Source: Chlamydoabsidia padenii (Eukaryota; Mucoromycota; Mucoromycetes; Mucorales; Cunninghamellaceae). Taken from it: a DNA stretch of 64,000 nt. Shown here one piece after another: positions 22,943-33,386 of this stretch. Position 1 is the first letter of the stretch, and the number at the start of each line of letters is the position of its first letter. Both the position numbers and the translations under genes were made by a program. The stretch spans positions 496,001 to 560,000 of the forward strand of contig JAIWND010000011.1 of the NCBI GenBank assembly GCA_025330725.1, given 5' to 3'. The notes beneath the pieces were generated by a model. The model ran no database searches, had not been told where the DNA came from, and was given only the letters and a program-made list of their open reading frames with translations.

Positions 22943-24274
22943 TTATGAATAGGTAGGATCAGGAACAGCGATGCCAAAACCAACTCGCCGCCTGCCAAAA
23001 TCAAACACCTAACCAAGGCAGAGAGAAGAAGGAAAAAAAAAAAGGTAGGGGAATGAGTACCAAAAAAAAACCTCCCCCCAATACCATCCATCTACTTTAC
23101 CGTATAATACTGTTTCATAAAAGTATCACCGAGGATCCATGTTGCCTCACTATCGAGCACTTGTCCCGAAATACCAGACAGGCACATATCGCTGTTTGAA
23201 AGTGGGTCGAGGACATAAGCGGACCCTGGCAACGACAATGCCACATGCTCGATCCAGATCACCAAGGTGGGGACTTGTACCCCACACGGAATCGACCATG
23301 TCGAATCCCCATTATCCACCGCACCTGGGATCATCCCATGGATGACCTGGGCGTCCTCGCGGGGCACGATGATCAAGGTCGTACCACTATCCACGATGGC
23401 CTGCCGGTGTTGAAACAGCCTCGATTCACCCATTTCGATGTGTGTGAGCTCGATTTGCCAATACTGATCGCTCGTCAGGGGGGTATAGACGAGACTGCCC
23501 GGGACGTAGCGGGTATGGTCCATCCCGCCGATATCAAGTTCACCTCTGTGGGTTTGCAAAAAGAGAGCAAACATGGCCTCGTCCATCTGGCTGATGAGAT
23601 TGTAGAGAGGAGGAGGGGCTTGGGCGCGGGCTAATCCTGCTAATCCTAGGCCCAAGATCCCATCAAATGGGACGCCGGCAAACGCATGCGAGAGACGGAC
23701 GGCTTCTCCGATGACTTGATGGGGTAGGGTCAGAGGTCCAAGGCCAATAGTATCTTGACCAAGCCATGCACGTACGTGGCCAGTGCCATAATGGATTTCC
23801 ATCTCACCTCGTTCATCATCATCATCACTTGTATCATCGTACATGGTGCCCAATGGACGGTAGGTAGACGATGCCTGCGTATTGTACCGGCGGTGATGCG
23901 CACAGCTTTTGGATTTACATTGAGTTGACATTACCCAAACGTCTGAACTACCAGTATCAAATACTACCTGGAACGGTTGTGGAGGCTCACCAATAGTGAT
24001 TTCACCTGAGTAACCTAAATAAAGAATTGCGGGATTTCAATTTCAAATCGGGCCCTTTTCAATGTGCATGATTGTCATTGACCCAAAAAAAAAAAGTAAT
24101 TTCAAATCCCGATATCATGCAGGCAAAGGTCTTACCTGCACCATGTGAATAACTGACTTGAGGTACTTTGGCAACAGCAAAGGATTGACTAGAAGGTGAT
24201 GATTGTACATGGAGTGGGATTTTCAGTGAACTGGCGGGGATGATCGACGCCATCATCCATGTGATCAACAACAT
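22943..24274 (-). CDS. pepsin-like aspartic protease (A1 family), probably secreted or vacuolar
   Basis: 372-aa protein in three exons (24274-24136, 24014-23101, 23008-22943). It begins with a hydrophobic stretch (MLLITWMMASIIPASS) that could act as a signal peptide, followed by an unusually short pro-region of about 25 residues. The first catalytic site is DTGSSDVWV with Asp near residue 66, the flap contains HYGTG, and the second site is VDSGTT with Asp near 255. The end YYTVFDFGRRRVGFGIA is the conserved A1 C-terminus and confirms the last splice. An acidic loop (DDTSDDDDERGEME) follows the first site. The first intron carries one exact and two near copies of the CGGGATTTGAA motif. Confidence 0.9.
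24101..24111 (-). promoter_or_regulatory. CGGGATTTGAA motif in the first intron of the protease gene
   Basis: Exact copy (ATTTCAAATCCCGATATC context), with near copies at 24030-24040 (CGGGATTTCAA) and about 24041-24052 (TTTCAAATCGGG). All lie in one 121-bp intron, about 160-245 bp downstream of the start codon. Confidence 0.4.
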
Positions 24275-24700
24275 TATCGTTCAAAAAGAAACCACCCAAG
24301 AAAAAAAAAAAAAAAAAGACACTTTTTCTTGGTCAAGTTGGTTTGTTTTTTCCAACCATGTGTTTATTTGTTTGTAACAACAAAAACCTGTTTCCTGGTA
24401 CCACCCCCACACATGTTTTAATCACGATAAGATCCACTTTACTTGATATCCACTTTACTTGATAGACAGTGTATATTATAATTGGAGGGGGGTTTTTTAT
24501 TGTGATGTTTGCTTTGCTACAAATTAAAAGACTAGAGCTATAAATTAAAGGATAGAGGATACACTACAAAAGGAATAAAAATAACAAAGGATACAAACAA
24601 AGAGTGTATAGACAGTAAGGGTTCAAATTAGGGGAAAATAAATTGTAAATGTAAGGGAGAGCGTAGTTTAGTATAAAAAAAAAATATATGCACGTTGTAC
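24275..24700. other. intergenic, protease promoter and 3' flank of the GT2-like gene
   Basis: Short A tract at 24300-24318 and a partial duplication of TACTTGATAT/AGAT-type sequence near 24440-24465. No gene recognised. Confidence 0.45.
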
Positions 24701-26731
24701 CTAGACCGATTCATCGTCTTCAAAGAATTTTTCAGCAACGATGTACTGGTCGGCAGGTTTGTAGAGTCGTTTGATGCAGGCAATGGTGGAAGGAATGGTC
24801 ATAAACAACCAAGCGGCGATGGGCAAAGTGATATAGTCGGCCATATTCTTCCACGTACGAGATTCTTTGGCTGATTTACGGTACAATTCACGATCGACCA
24901 CGCGATGAAGGTGTTCGTAGATAGACAAGGTACCAAACAAAGGTAAAGGTAAAAACACTGTGATGATCTTGACGATATTCCACAAGGTCGCATAAAAGTC
25001 CGAGGTGAGGATGGGATTGTCGGCAGGATCCACAAAGTCCACCATAGAATGAGGAGGAAAGAGGATGAATTGCATGAGAGGCACAGCAGCAAACATCAAC
25101 CAACCCGAAGTGACAGGAATCATATGAGCTTCAAGCACCTTGGCACACACCAAGAGTTTGTCGAACCAAAAGGTAGGAGAGGCATACATGGACGATTTTT
25201 TGTTACTGTTGGTGTTAAGGAGACCCATCATGTACTTGTTCTTTTGACCATCGGCAAGATCCACCAATCCCGCCGCACTACGCAGAGTATAAGAGACATC
25301 GGCCACACCGTTATAATGACGCTTGGCTTGAATGTAACGAGCATGCATGTTGGAGAGGTAGCCATTGGTTTGAACATTTGTTAGGTTGATAGGGACAAAG
25401 ATGGGAGCACAACGAGCTAAACCGTCCGTCTTGAAGAAGCACTTTAGCATCATATGCATATCTTCACCCACCGAATCAGCATCAGTATCCCAGTAACCCA
25501 CACGTTCCGCCAGAATCATCGAGAGTGAGTAAGTTGAGCAAGGGAAGGCGATACCACGACTGTTGCTGAGATTTGCCATCACCATCGCAGACCAGGTGAT
25601 ATCAGTCATTCGTACCGCTGCGGGCACATCAAAGGCATTTCGAGAGAAGAAGATGGGTGGTGCAAACAATAAAAAGTAAGGATCTTCGGCTTGAGTGAAT
25701 GTCTTTTCAACCTATAAAGAAAGAGAGAGAGATGTGAGTATGATTGATCATCTCTTTTGTTTTTTTTCCCTTGGCAAGTTTACTTACTTCTTTTACATAG
25801 AGTTCAGGGATTGAGGAATCAGAATCAGAGACAGTCAAGATAACCCGACGACGATCCACACCACGTTGAATCATTTCCGCACAACCATGACGAGCCGCCC
25901 ATGCCACATTGGAGCCTTTACCACGAGATTCACCAGGGATGTCGGGAGGATGGACAGTGACAATAAAGTGAAGGAAGCTATCTTTAAAGTAGTTGGTCAA
26001 GCTATCCGCTTTAGGTTCATATCCAGTTTCAGAGCCTTCCATAGCAAGAATGATCACATAATTTGTTTGAGCATTCCTAATGTGATATAAAAATCAGTTA
26101 GTAAAGAAAGGTAGGCATAAAAAGGAGAACAGACAGAGGGATAAAGGGGAAAGAGGGGAAAATGGATAGGTTACCTGTGATTTGCCAAACGTTTGATGGT
26201 GTCCCTTAATAAAGCTTCTGGCTCCGCATAATTCGGCACGATAAAGGCATGGACAAAGTGATTATCGTCGTAAAGCTTGAGACTGGCTTCCATATCATTC
26301 ATTCGTTCGTCATCATCAGCAACAGATGGGTAACGTTCACGAGTAGGTGTAGGTGTAGGTGATGCAGGTGCTGAGGATGCTGCTGAAGATTCCTTTTCCA
26401 AGTTCATGTCATTAGTGTTATTAGTGTTATTAGTATTAGTGCCGTTATTATTAATGTTGTTATTGTTATTATTATTATTGTTATTGTTGCCGTTCAGGTG
26501 GTTGCGTTCATTAAGGTTCCAGTTACGAATGGTTTTCTTGATATTAGAGACAGTGATCCAGAATTTAAAGACATGGTTAATTTGTGTATATAAAAAGCAG
26601 GTAAAGTAAATTAATAAAAAGATGAGATAAAAACGAGGTATCAACAAAGGTCCCAAGGGTAAAAGTAGAATGGACACAATAGCGGCCATAGGCGCCACCA
26701 GTTCAAAAGGATAATTTAAAAGGGATGTCAT
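24701..26731 (-). CDS. multi-pass GT2-family glycosyltransferase
   Basis: 618-aa protein in three exons (26731-26175, 26076-25788, 25711-24701). Two N-terminal hydrophobic segments are followed by a low-complexity Asn/Thr-rich linker. The GT domain starts at VHAFIVPNYAEPEALLRDTI, with the DxD-type motif TVSDSDSSIPELYV and the base motif VGEDMHMMLKCFF. In the position of QxxRW it has IQAKRH. About four C-terminal hydrophobic segments follow, then an acidic tail EKFFEDDESV. The topology is that of membrane-embedded GT2 enzymes related to chitin/cellulose/hyaluronan-type synthases, but the degenerate QxxRW leaves the product unclear. I start at MTSLLNYPFEL (26731); an upstream in-frame Met would add a poly-Phe stretch from a T-rich leader. 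Confidence 0.75.
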
Positions 26732-27300
26732 TAGGGTTGGTTCCTTGTTGAAGAGGAGGAGGAGAGATGAGAAGAAGGAAAAAGAAAGGACAGAAAAAAA
26801 AAAAAAAAAGGACAAGAAAAAATTTTGGGCGCCTCATTATTTAAACTCAATGATCGGGATGTCTATAAGTAATACCCTGATCTGCTTAGAAAGTGGCGTC
26901 GGAGCTATGAAGGCCCAATAAGATTCAAGTCCACTAATGAAAGACATACTAAACCAAGTCGTCATGATACTTTCTCATACATATATTTATATTTACAAAT
27001 GTACGTACGTACCTTTCTAATATGTAATGTACGTTGGATAGAAAGCCAGGGGGAGGGCAAGCAGTAGAATGAGATTTGGTTTATCATAAGGCCAGTCAAA
27101 GAAAAAGTACGTCTCCGACATGTGACACTCCAATCAGTTTCATCACATTCGATATGTTCCATGATGATAAGAAAAAAGTCTATCTCTCTTTTCCCTTTTT
27201 CTTTTTTCTTTCCTTCTTTTTTGTTTTCTTTTTGCTGTGTTGTCCAAAGGGGGAATGCTTTTTTTCACCTAGACAATTTGACACATTACAGGTACATTTT

Positions 27301-28381
27301 TCAAACTCCATCATCTTTGAAATAACGATTGATCCCTTGTCCCACCTTAATGTTGTACCTGTATAACGCTCCCCTTGGACTGACTATCACTTGGTTGGGG
27401 TTCATATGATCTCTCGGACTGGGCTTGTAAAAATGATATCCATCTTTTTTTGCGCTCCACAGTGCTTCCAACAAGCAATGTCGCAGCCAATCAAAATCGA
27501 TATCGCTGGCCAATGAAAAATGATGTCACAGAGCAATCAATACTTCCAGAAATAGAAATCGAGAAATCATGTCGTAAATCTTGCAATAAATAACTTCTTT
27601 TTTCGTTTTTTATTAGACAAACCATTAGCACGAAAAAAAAAAAATTACTTTGATCGTTTAACGTTGTCATGTCGACATTTAAATTTTTCCAGATCATTAT
27701 TTTTCAAAAGATCAAAACGTGATAAGATCTCAAACGAAGAACCATGGTCTACAACAATTTCCTTGATATTGTTGCATTGTCTAGTATTCAAATTAATTAG
27801 CATGAAAAAATTTGCTACAATTAGTCAATGATGACAAGGCGGAAAGGTGTTTGGCTGAAATGGACGCGTGCAACTAAATCTACAGGAAATTTTATTATAA
27901 CTATTATACTGAACTTTGATGTACCTGAATTATCGCCATGGGAACCTTTTAAATGCAGCAGTAAATCATCCTGCTTTGGCGAGTCTCTTTCTAATATTGG
28001 TTGGCCTGCTTTGCAAATTGGGCCCACTAACACTTCTTCGCACTTTCCGCGGAGTATAGTTTGTTCACCATTAACTGTAATAAATGTATTCGTGATTCTT
28101 TTGTTTCGTCAGTTGGCGATTTACGTGCGTATCCAATTATTATATATTTGGTATCATGTTGTAAATATTTCCAGTATGCCTTGACCGAGTCGGAATTATC
28201 TGTCGCGAACGCTACGGAATAGATTGTCAAAATATGGAAACTCAAAATTAAGTGAAATGACTTTACCCCTTAGCTGTAGACTTGTTTTAAAGACTGCAGG
28301 ATTCGAAAAAGTGGATATATCACTAACCATAATAGAGCCAAACAAAGTGTGTAGTCCAGAAGATAAAAGAGGATGAATCAT
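27301..28381 (-). pseudogene. decayed mobile-element ORF with serine-recombinase-like segment
   Basis: Several minus-strand pieces in different frames follow one another. First a leader ending near 28196. Then VKAYWKYLQHDTKYIIIGYA with RKSPTDETKESRIHLLQLMV, whose IIGYARKS reminds me of the GY-R-S strand of serine recombinases. A frame change near 28030 leads into VGPICKAGQPILERD. Near 27301-27513 is DFDWLRHCLLEALWSAKKDG. From memory, similar YARKS segments recur in transposon-associated proteins of Mucoromycota. At least two frameshifts are visible. The family name is tentative. Confidence 0.35.
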
Positions 28382-28619
28382 TGTAAAAGAAATAGAGCAG
28401 CAAAAGATAAAGAAGAATCAAAATCTGGAAATTTAAGGAGTCGATTTCAATGCCGACAGGCGTGTGAACTTGATTGTTTCATTCATTGACCACATTTCTG
28501 TTCTGATTTTTTATCGTTTGCGGATGAGTGTATCCTCATTTAAATCCCTGTTATATTATTAAAGAGTGTAGCTGTTTCCACGTTTGGTGCGAAATCCCTA
28601 CGTGTCCGTAGCAAATCCC

Positions 28620-29325
28620 TGAATCTTTAAAGAGCCCTACAGCCTCAATGGACAAGCGATGCTCATGACCAAAGTGACTATGAGCATTCTATAACATATT
28701 TCCAACAAACTTTACATAATGGTCAATGCACCAAATCACTTGTATGGAGCAATACAGCCTCAAGATTGCTTTGTAAAAAAAAGGATATGAAATGAAAATG
28801 GACACACAAGAACTTAATTCAAAACCCGCTTACTCTCGCCTGGAATCTTGAGAGAGCTCTATTGTCTCAATAAACAAGTGATGCTAATAATTAAAGTGGC
28901 AATGTGGACATTATAGCCTATTTCCAACAAACTTTACATACTGGCCATTGTACCAAGTCCTCTGTATGGAGCAGTATAGCCTCAAGATTGTTTGAACCTG
29001 ACTTTTGTAATATAAAAAATAAAAAATAAAAAGGATATGAAATGAAAATAGACAGACGAGGCCAAACTTATTTCAAAACCCGCTTACCCTCATCTTGAAT
29101 CTTGAGAGAGCTCTACCGCTTCAATGGACAAGTGATGCTAATGATTAAAGTGACCATGAGCATTCCTTAGCTTATTTTCAACAAAGTTTACATAATGGCC
29201 ATTGTACCAAGTACTTTATATGGAGCAGTATAGCCTCAAGATCGTTTTACCCTGACTTTTGTATAAAAAATAAAAATAAAAAATTGCAGAATGGAAAATT
29301 GACACACAAGACAAAACTTGCAAGT
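28620..29325 (-). repeat. three tandem copies of the dispersed repeat family
   Basis: Units at about 28620-28840, 28841-29094 and 29095-29325. All share ATGGACAAG.GATGCT, AATGATTAAAGTG, ATTTCCAACAAACTTTACAT, GTACCAAGT and GGAGCAGTATAGCCTCAAGA. In reverse complement they match the repeat at 10.8 kb and the MITE-like element at 34.1-34.5 kb. Two of them carry TTCAAAACCCGC, a near copy of the promoter motif. Confidence 0.75.
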
Positions 29326-29343
29326 ATTTTTAAGAGCATCAAG

Positions 29344-29441
29344 TGTAGGACACTTGAGAAAGATGTAGGACACTTCAGAAAAGATGTAGGACACTTGAGA
29401 TAGATGTAGGACACTTCAGAAAAGATGAAGGACACTTGCAA
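29344..29441 (+). repeat. minisatellite, about five 20-21-bp units
   Basis: Units read GTAGGACACTTGAGAAAGAT or GTAGGACACTTCAGAAAAGA plus T, with the two forms (TTGAGA and TTCAGA) alternating. The last unit is GAAGGACACTTG. It directly follows the tandem repeat array. Confidence 0.85.
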
Positions 29442-29891
29442 GCCATGTCGGGATTTGTAATTTGCTGACTGACCCGCGTTTTTTTAGAAAGGCTAAGGAC
29501 TCATATGATTTTACCTTCGCGGTCAGTGATTCCTCTCCTTGTTTTTTTACTCATTCTTAATCTAGACCAATACATTGGATCATTGTGCATACTATCAATG
29601 ACAACAATGCAACATTTCAACTCCCGGTCCATCCAAAAGCTCCTAACAAAAGAAAAAAAGGAGTGGGGACCCTTCTCCTTTTTGCATCCCTAATTGTATT
29701 CCAGGGTAAATCATACCTAAAGTGAGATCATTGATTCAACAGAATGATTCCACTTTAAAAAAAAAAAAGACAATGGTGTTTTTTTAAAAATAAAATAAAG
29801 CAAATGTTTTTATTGATATACATCCATTTCTTAGATACAAAGTATAAAAACTACAACTACAAGACTATAAACTAGGGTACATGTGAGCATG

Positions 29892-32011
29892 TCAAGGGGG
29901 TAAGCGTGATGATGACGGTGCTGAGGAGGAAGGTGACTCCATATAATAGATACCCTGTTGATCTGTTGGAAGTACATGGTTGGGTAAGTGAGAATAGTAA
30001 ACGCGTTGTGGTTGTTGATAAGATGGTTGTCTTTGTTGTTGTTGTAATCGATGCTGATCAGTCATGTAATTTGGTGATGGAGCATCCGTTGATGAGGTGG
30101 ATAACATTGATATATTCTGCTGGTTGTGAGTAGTGGATAGTCGAGCTGTATGTGGCGAAGAAGACGAGGATGTTGATGATGGTGGAGTCATTGGCAGAGA
30201 ATGAAGATTGTTGCTTTGTTGTTGTTGTTGGTGCTGGAAATCAGGAGTTACTGTGAGTAGTGGTGGCCTTCCGCTGGTGTAAATTGATAGACTATTATTA
30301 TTACTATTGTTGTTGTTATTATTATTATTATCAGGCTGAATGCTGCTAGTGTTACTTTGTTGTTGTTGTTGATGGTACTGTTGTCGCTGTAGAGGATGAG
30401 TAGTGTTAGCTGGAATGTATCTTGATGGCATTGGCGACTGATGATACATTGGGTATAAGGTGGATGTGTAGTAAGCATTTTCACGATGAGAGGAAGATGG
30501 GTACATAAAACCGGAAGAAGGTGGAAGTGTTTGGTCAGATTTGAAAGGCTGCTGTTGTTGTGGAGGGTGATGATGCTGGTAATAATATTGATGTGGTGCT
30601 GCTTCCATTTGTTGCGCTTGCATTGTTGTTGATAACATATTAGGGTGTTGCTGTTGCTGTTGTGCGATTTCCTTCAACATGGGTGTCTTTTGTTTCTTTT
30701 GTTGATTGTTGGAGGATGTGGAAGAATCGTCACCGCCAAAGTCAGTAAAGTCATCGGAAAAAGCCAAAGATCTTGATCGACGACGATGGAGCTGCTGGAC
30801 GTCTTGAAGCACTCTATGAGCATGGAGTTTGACATAGAGAACTTGTTGTGGAATCGTCACCGCCGTGTATCCTTTAGGTGTATCCGCATTTGTTGATTTG
30901 TTGCCTTGTTTTCGCAAAGGTGTTGGTTTACTTGACTGTATATTTAAAAAGAGAGAGAGAAAAAAAAAAAGTTAAAAAGGGAATCTCATGGCTTTTTTTG
31001 GGGGGGGGTAGTCTACTTACTTCGTCCTGAGAAGAAGAATCACCACCAGTGTCCATAGCATCTTGAGAAGAAGATACATCATAAGAATCATCCACATCAT
31101 AGTCTTGTTGAATTAATGGGGCAGGTAAAGTGGCAACATCCGTTTGAGCCATTCCACACAGTTTATCCACCATTCTACTGATATCAGCTTGAGCAATTTC
31201 CGTGAGTTCTTGACTGCCCGCTGCCGCTGCCACTATACTAGACCAAAGTCCATGGAGTTGTTGCACCCGCATTTCGGCATCGCGTACCCGTTGTTTTTGT
31301 CGTTCTTCTGATAGTCTATTGTAAAATCGCCGTTCGTTCCAAGGAATGTCGGCAAACAAGAGCTGCACACGGGCACGAATGTCAGGTGTTGGTAATCGTT
31401 GTCGTGTTAGTTCACAAATAAGATCAAGCATTTCCTTTGGCCAGCCTTGATCAATGTCTTCAGGTCGCATCAATTCATGATTGTGTCTTGACGCTTCAGG
31501 ATTTAGCGATTTCCGAAATTCCCATGCACCGTTGTTTTCATTAAGCACCACACGCCAGCGGCAGTCGCATCGTTTGGAGGGTCGCCGTCGTTTAGGATTG
31601 GATTTAGGATTGCGTAATGAATCAGGGAATCCTTCTCTTGAGCAATAGACATAAATGTTCTATTAAAAGAGAGAGAGAGAGAGAGAGGAAAGAGAGCGAG
31701 GGAAAGAAAAAATGATGATGTGGGTTAATAAATTCGCTAGTGGGCGGGATTTGAAAGTTTTGCTGTCTGTCGATTTACCCGATAAGTGCTTTGTTCCTGT
31801 TTGATGGTAAAGCCAAAGTGAGCGCACTGTTTTCGACAGTAGTCTATCGCCTCGACACTGCTGTTAAACTTTTTGGAGAGAACATCAGCATAAAAGGAGT
31901 CAAGCTAGAAGAGAAAGAGATGATTAGTAAATTCATGAACCCACTGTACTGTTGGCTTACATTGATATCCATTGGCCTGTCGTTATCTTGCGATACGCTT
32001 TGATCAGTCAT
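29892..32011 (-). CDS. FAR1-domain, polyglutamine-rich putative transcription factor
   Basis: 619-aa protein in four exons (32011-31961, 31904-31779, 31659-31021, 30935-29892). The N-terminal ~110 residues form a FAR1/WRKY-GCM1-type zinc domain: EAIDYCRKQCAHFGF, NIYVYCSREG, a basic stretch, KRCDCRWRV and HNHEL. This fold is shared with Mutator-type transposases and with plant FHY3/FAR1, so the gene may descend from a transposase, but no catalytic core remains. The second half is Gln/Asn/Ser-rich with long polyQ runs, typical of activation domains. A basic RRRSRSLAF patch near residue 320 could be a nuclear signal. The second intron carries an exact CGGGATTTGAA motif. Confidence 0.75.
31745..31755 (+). 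promoter_or_regulatory. CGGGATTTGAA motif in the second intron of the FAR1-type gene
   Basis: Exact copy, 256 bp downstream of the start codon, inside the intron 31660-31778. Confidence 0.4.
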
Positions 32012-33350
32012 AATCAGTCTAAAAATAAACAGTCTAGTTAGACCCACTACATTATCTCACTACTACTGGTTATATACTTACCAACTAAGAGAGGTGACTT
32101 GAGGCAGGAATGATATTCTACCCGCAAAGGAAAAAGAAAAGAAAAAAAGTGGAACGGAGTTTGTGTCAAAATGCGCTGTGTCACTCAGTCAAGAAACCGT
32201 TATCTTTATAGGCGGTCAATAGGAGCCTAGTTTGAAAGGTTGAAAAAAAAGGGAAAAAGAGAAAGAGAAAGAGAAAAGAGAACGAGCCTCCTATTTCTCT
32301 CATTTACCCATCTCACGAAGGTTTAATGATTGCTTGTTTTTTAAATCTCGACTTGATTGAACTCTTGACATGTTTTGAAACTTCTCCAATAGCGATCTCC
32401 ATTTTGAACCAAGTTAAACTTTTGTACAACTCGGCGGAAATGCGAGAATATGCGGCTCTGATATCTAACAGTCATTCCCCCCCCCCTTCATCCACTGGAA
32501 AAATCCGATGCCCCTGAGTGTTTTTCAATCGCCGGTTGAATATGTTGGCCTCTTTTCTTGACCTGGAGGGAATCTACACACGGTCCAACAAGTGATTTCA
32601 TTTAAAAAAGAAAAAAACTTTGTTGATCAAGGTCGTTCATTTAGAAATAGATGGATAAAACGTGATTTTCATTTTACTTGAGAGAGAAAGGGGACAGATC
32701 GACATTGACACTAGTGGAAAAAAAGTCTTTTGGGAAAAAGACTGACATTCGCATGCCAACCATATGTAACCCAACCTAACGTCAGCCACTTTGTTGTTTG
32801 TATCACATCCGTAACCGAGAAAAAAAAAAGGGAGAGGGAAATCCGGTGAGGTGATGGGTAATGATTCAGTGAAATGAGAAAAAAAGAAAAGAGGAATGAA
32901 GGGATAAGTTTGGTCAAGTTTCACTACTATTAAATGAGGCAAGCAAAGGAGCATGGTTGGATTTGGTACTTGGTATAAGATTTGGGCGGAAGGGGAAAAG
33001 ATAAAATAGTCCACAGATGCTTTGGTGTTACCTCTTATTCCACTTTTTTCCTTCTTTGAGGGTTTCTTTACCCCTTTTATTGAAAGGCTACTGATAGGTT
33101 TTAATGACATTCCATATCATCCCAAAGCATGAAACCTTTTTTTTTGTTTCTTGTCATGTTATTTCTTCAGAGTCTTCCGCCTTCAATCAGATTCCAAATC
33201 CCGATTTCACGTCGGTGTTTGATTATAAACGTAAAAATAGATCGAAAAAGCTGCTGTGCACCATGTACTAGATACAACCTTAAATCACTTTTACATTGTC
33301 ATCTAAATAACCCCATTTCGTTTGTGTTTGAGTAAAGAAAAAGAAGGAAG

Positions 33351-33386
<36 letters not shown>

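Larger units (their letters stand above)
26732..29891. other. 3.2-kb accessory region: element remnants, tandem repeats, minisatellite
   Basis: No intact gene. From left to right: promoter of the GT2-like gene, low-complexity T-rich DNA, a decayed recombinase-like coding region (27301-28381), a three-copy tandem array (28620-29325), a 20-21-bp minisatellite (29344-29441), and the 3' flank of the FAR1-type gene. Near-motif sites occur at 29449-29459 and about 29614-29626. Confidence 0.55.

Noticed and set aside
29247..29441. Minus-strand frame with repeated KCPTSF units
   Set aside because: It is a translation of the minisatellite; no independent coding signal.
29344..29441. CRISPR-like look of regularly spaced short repeats
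   Set aside because: Units are contiguous with no spacers, the genome is eukaryotic and no cas genes are present; it is a minisatellite.
32637..33110. 157-codon minus-strand frame in the gap upstream of the FAR1-type gene
   Set aside because: Ser/Phe-rich with poly-F from T tracts, no domain, no introns, no promoter motif at a sensible distance.
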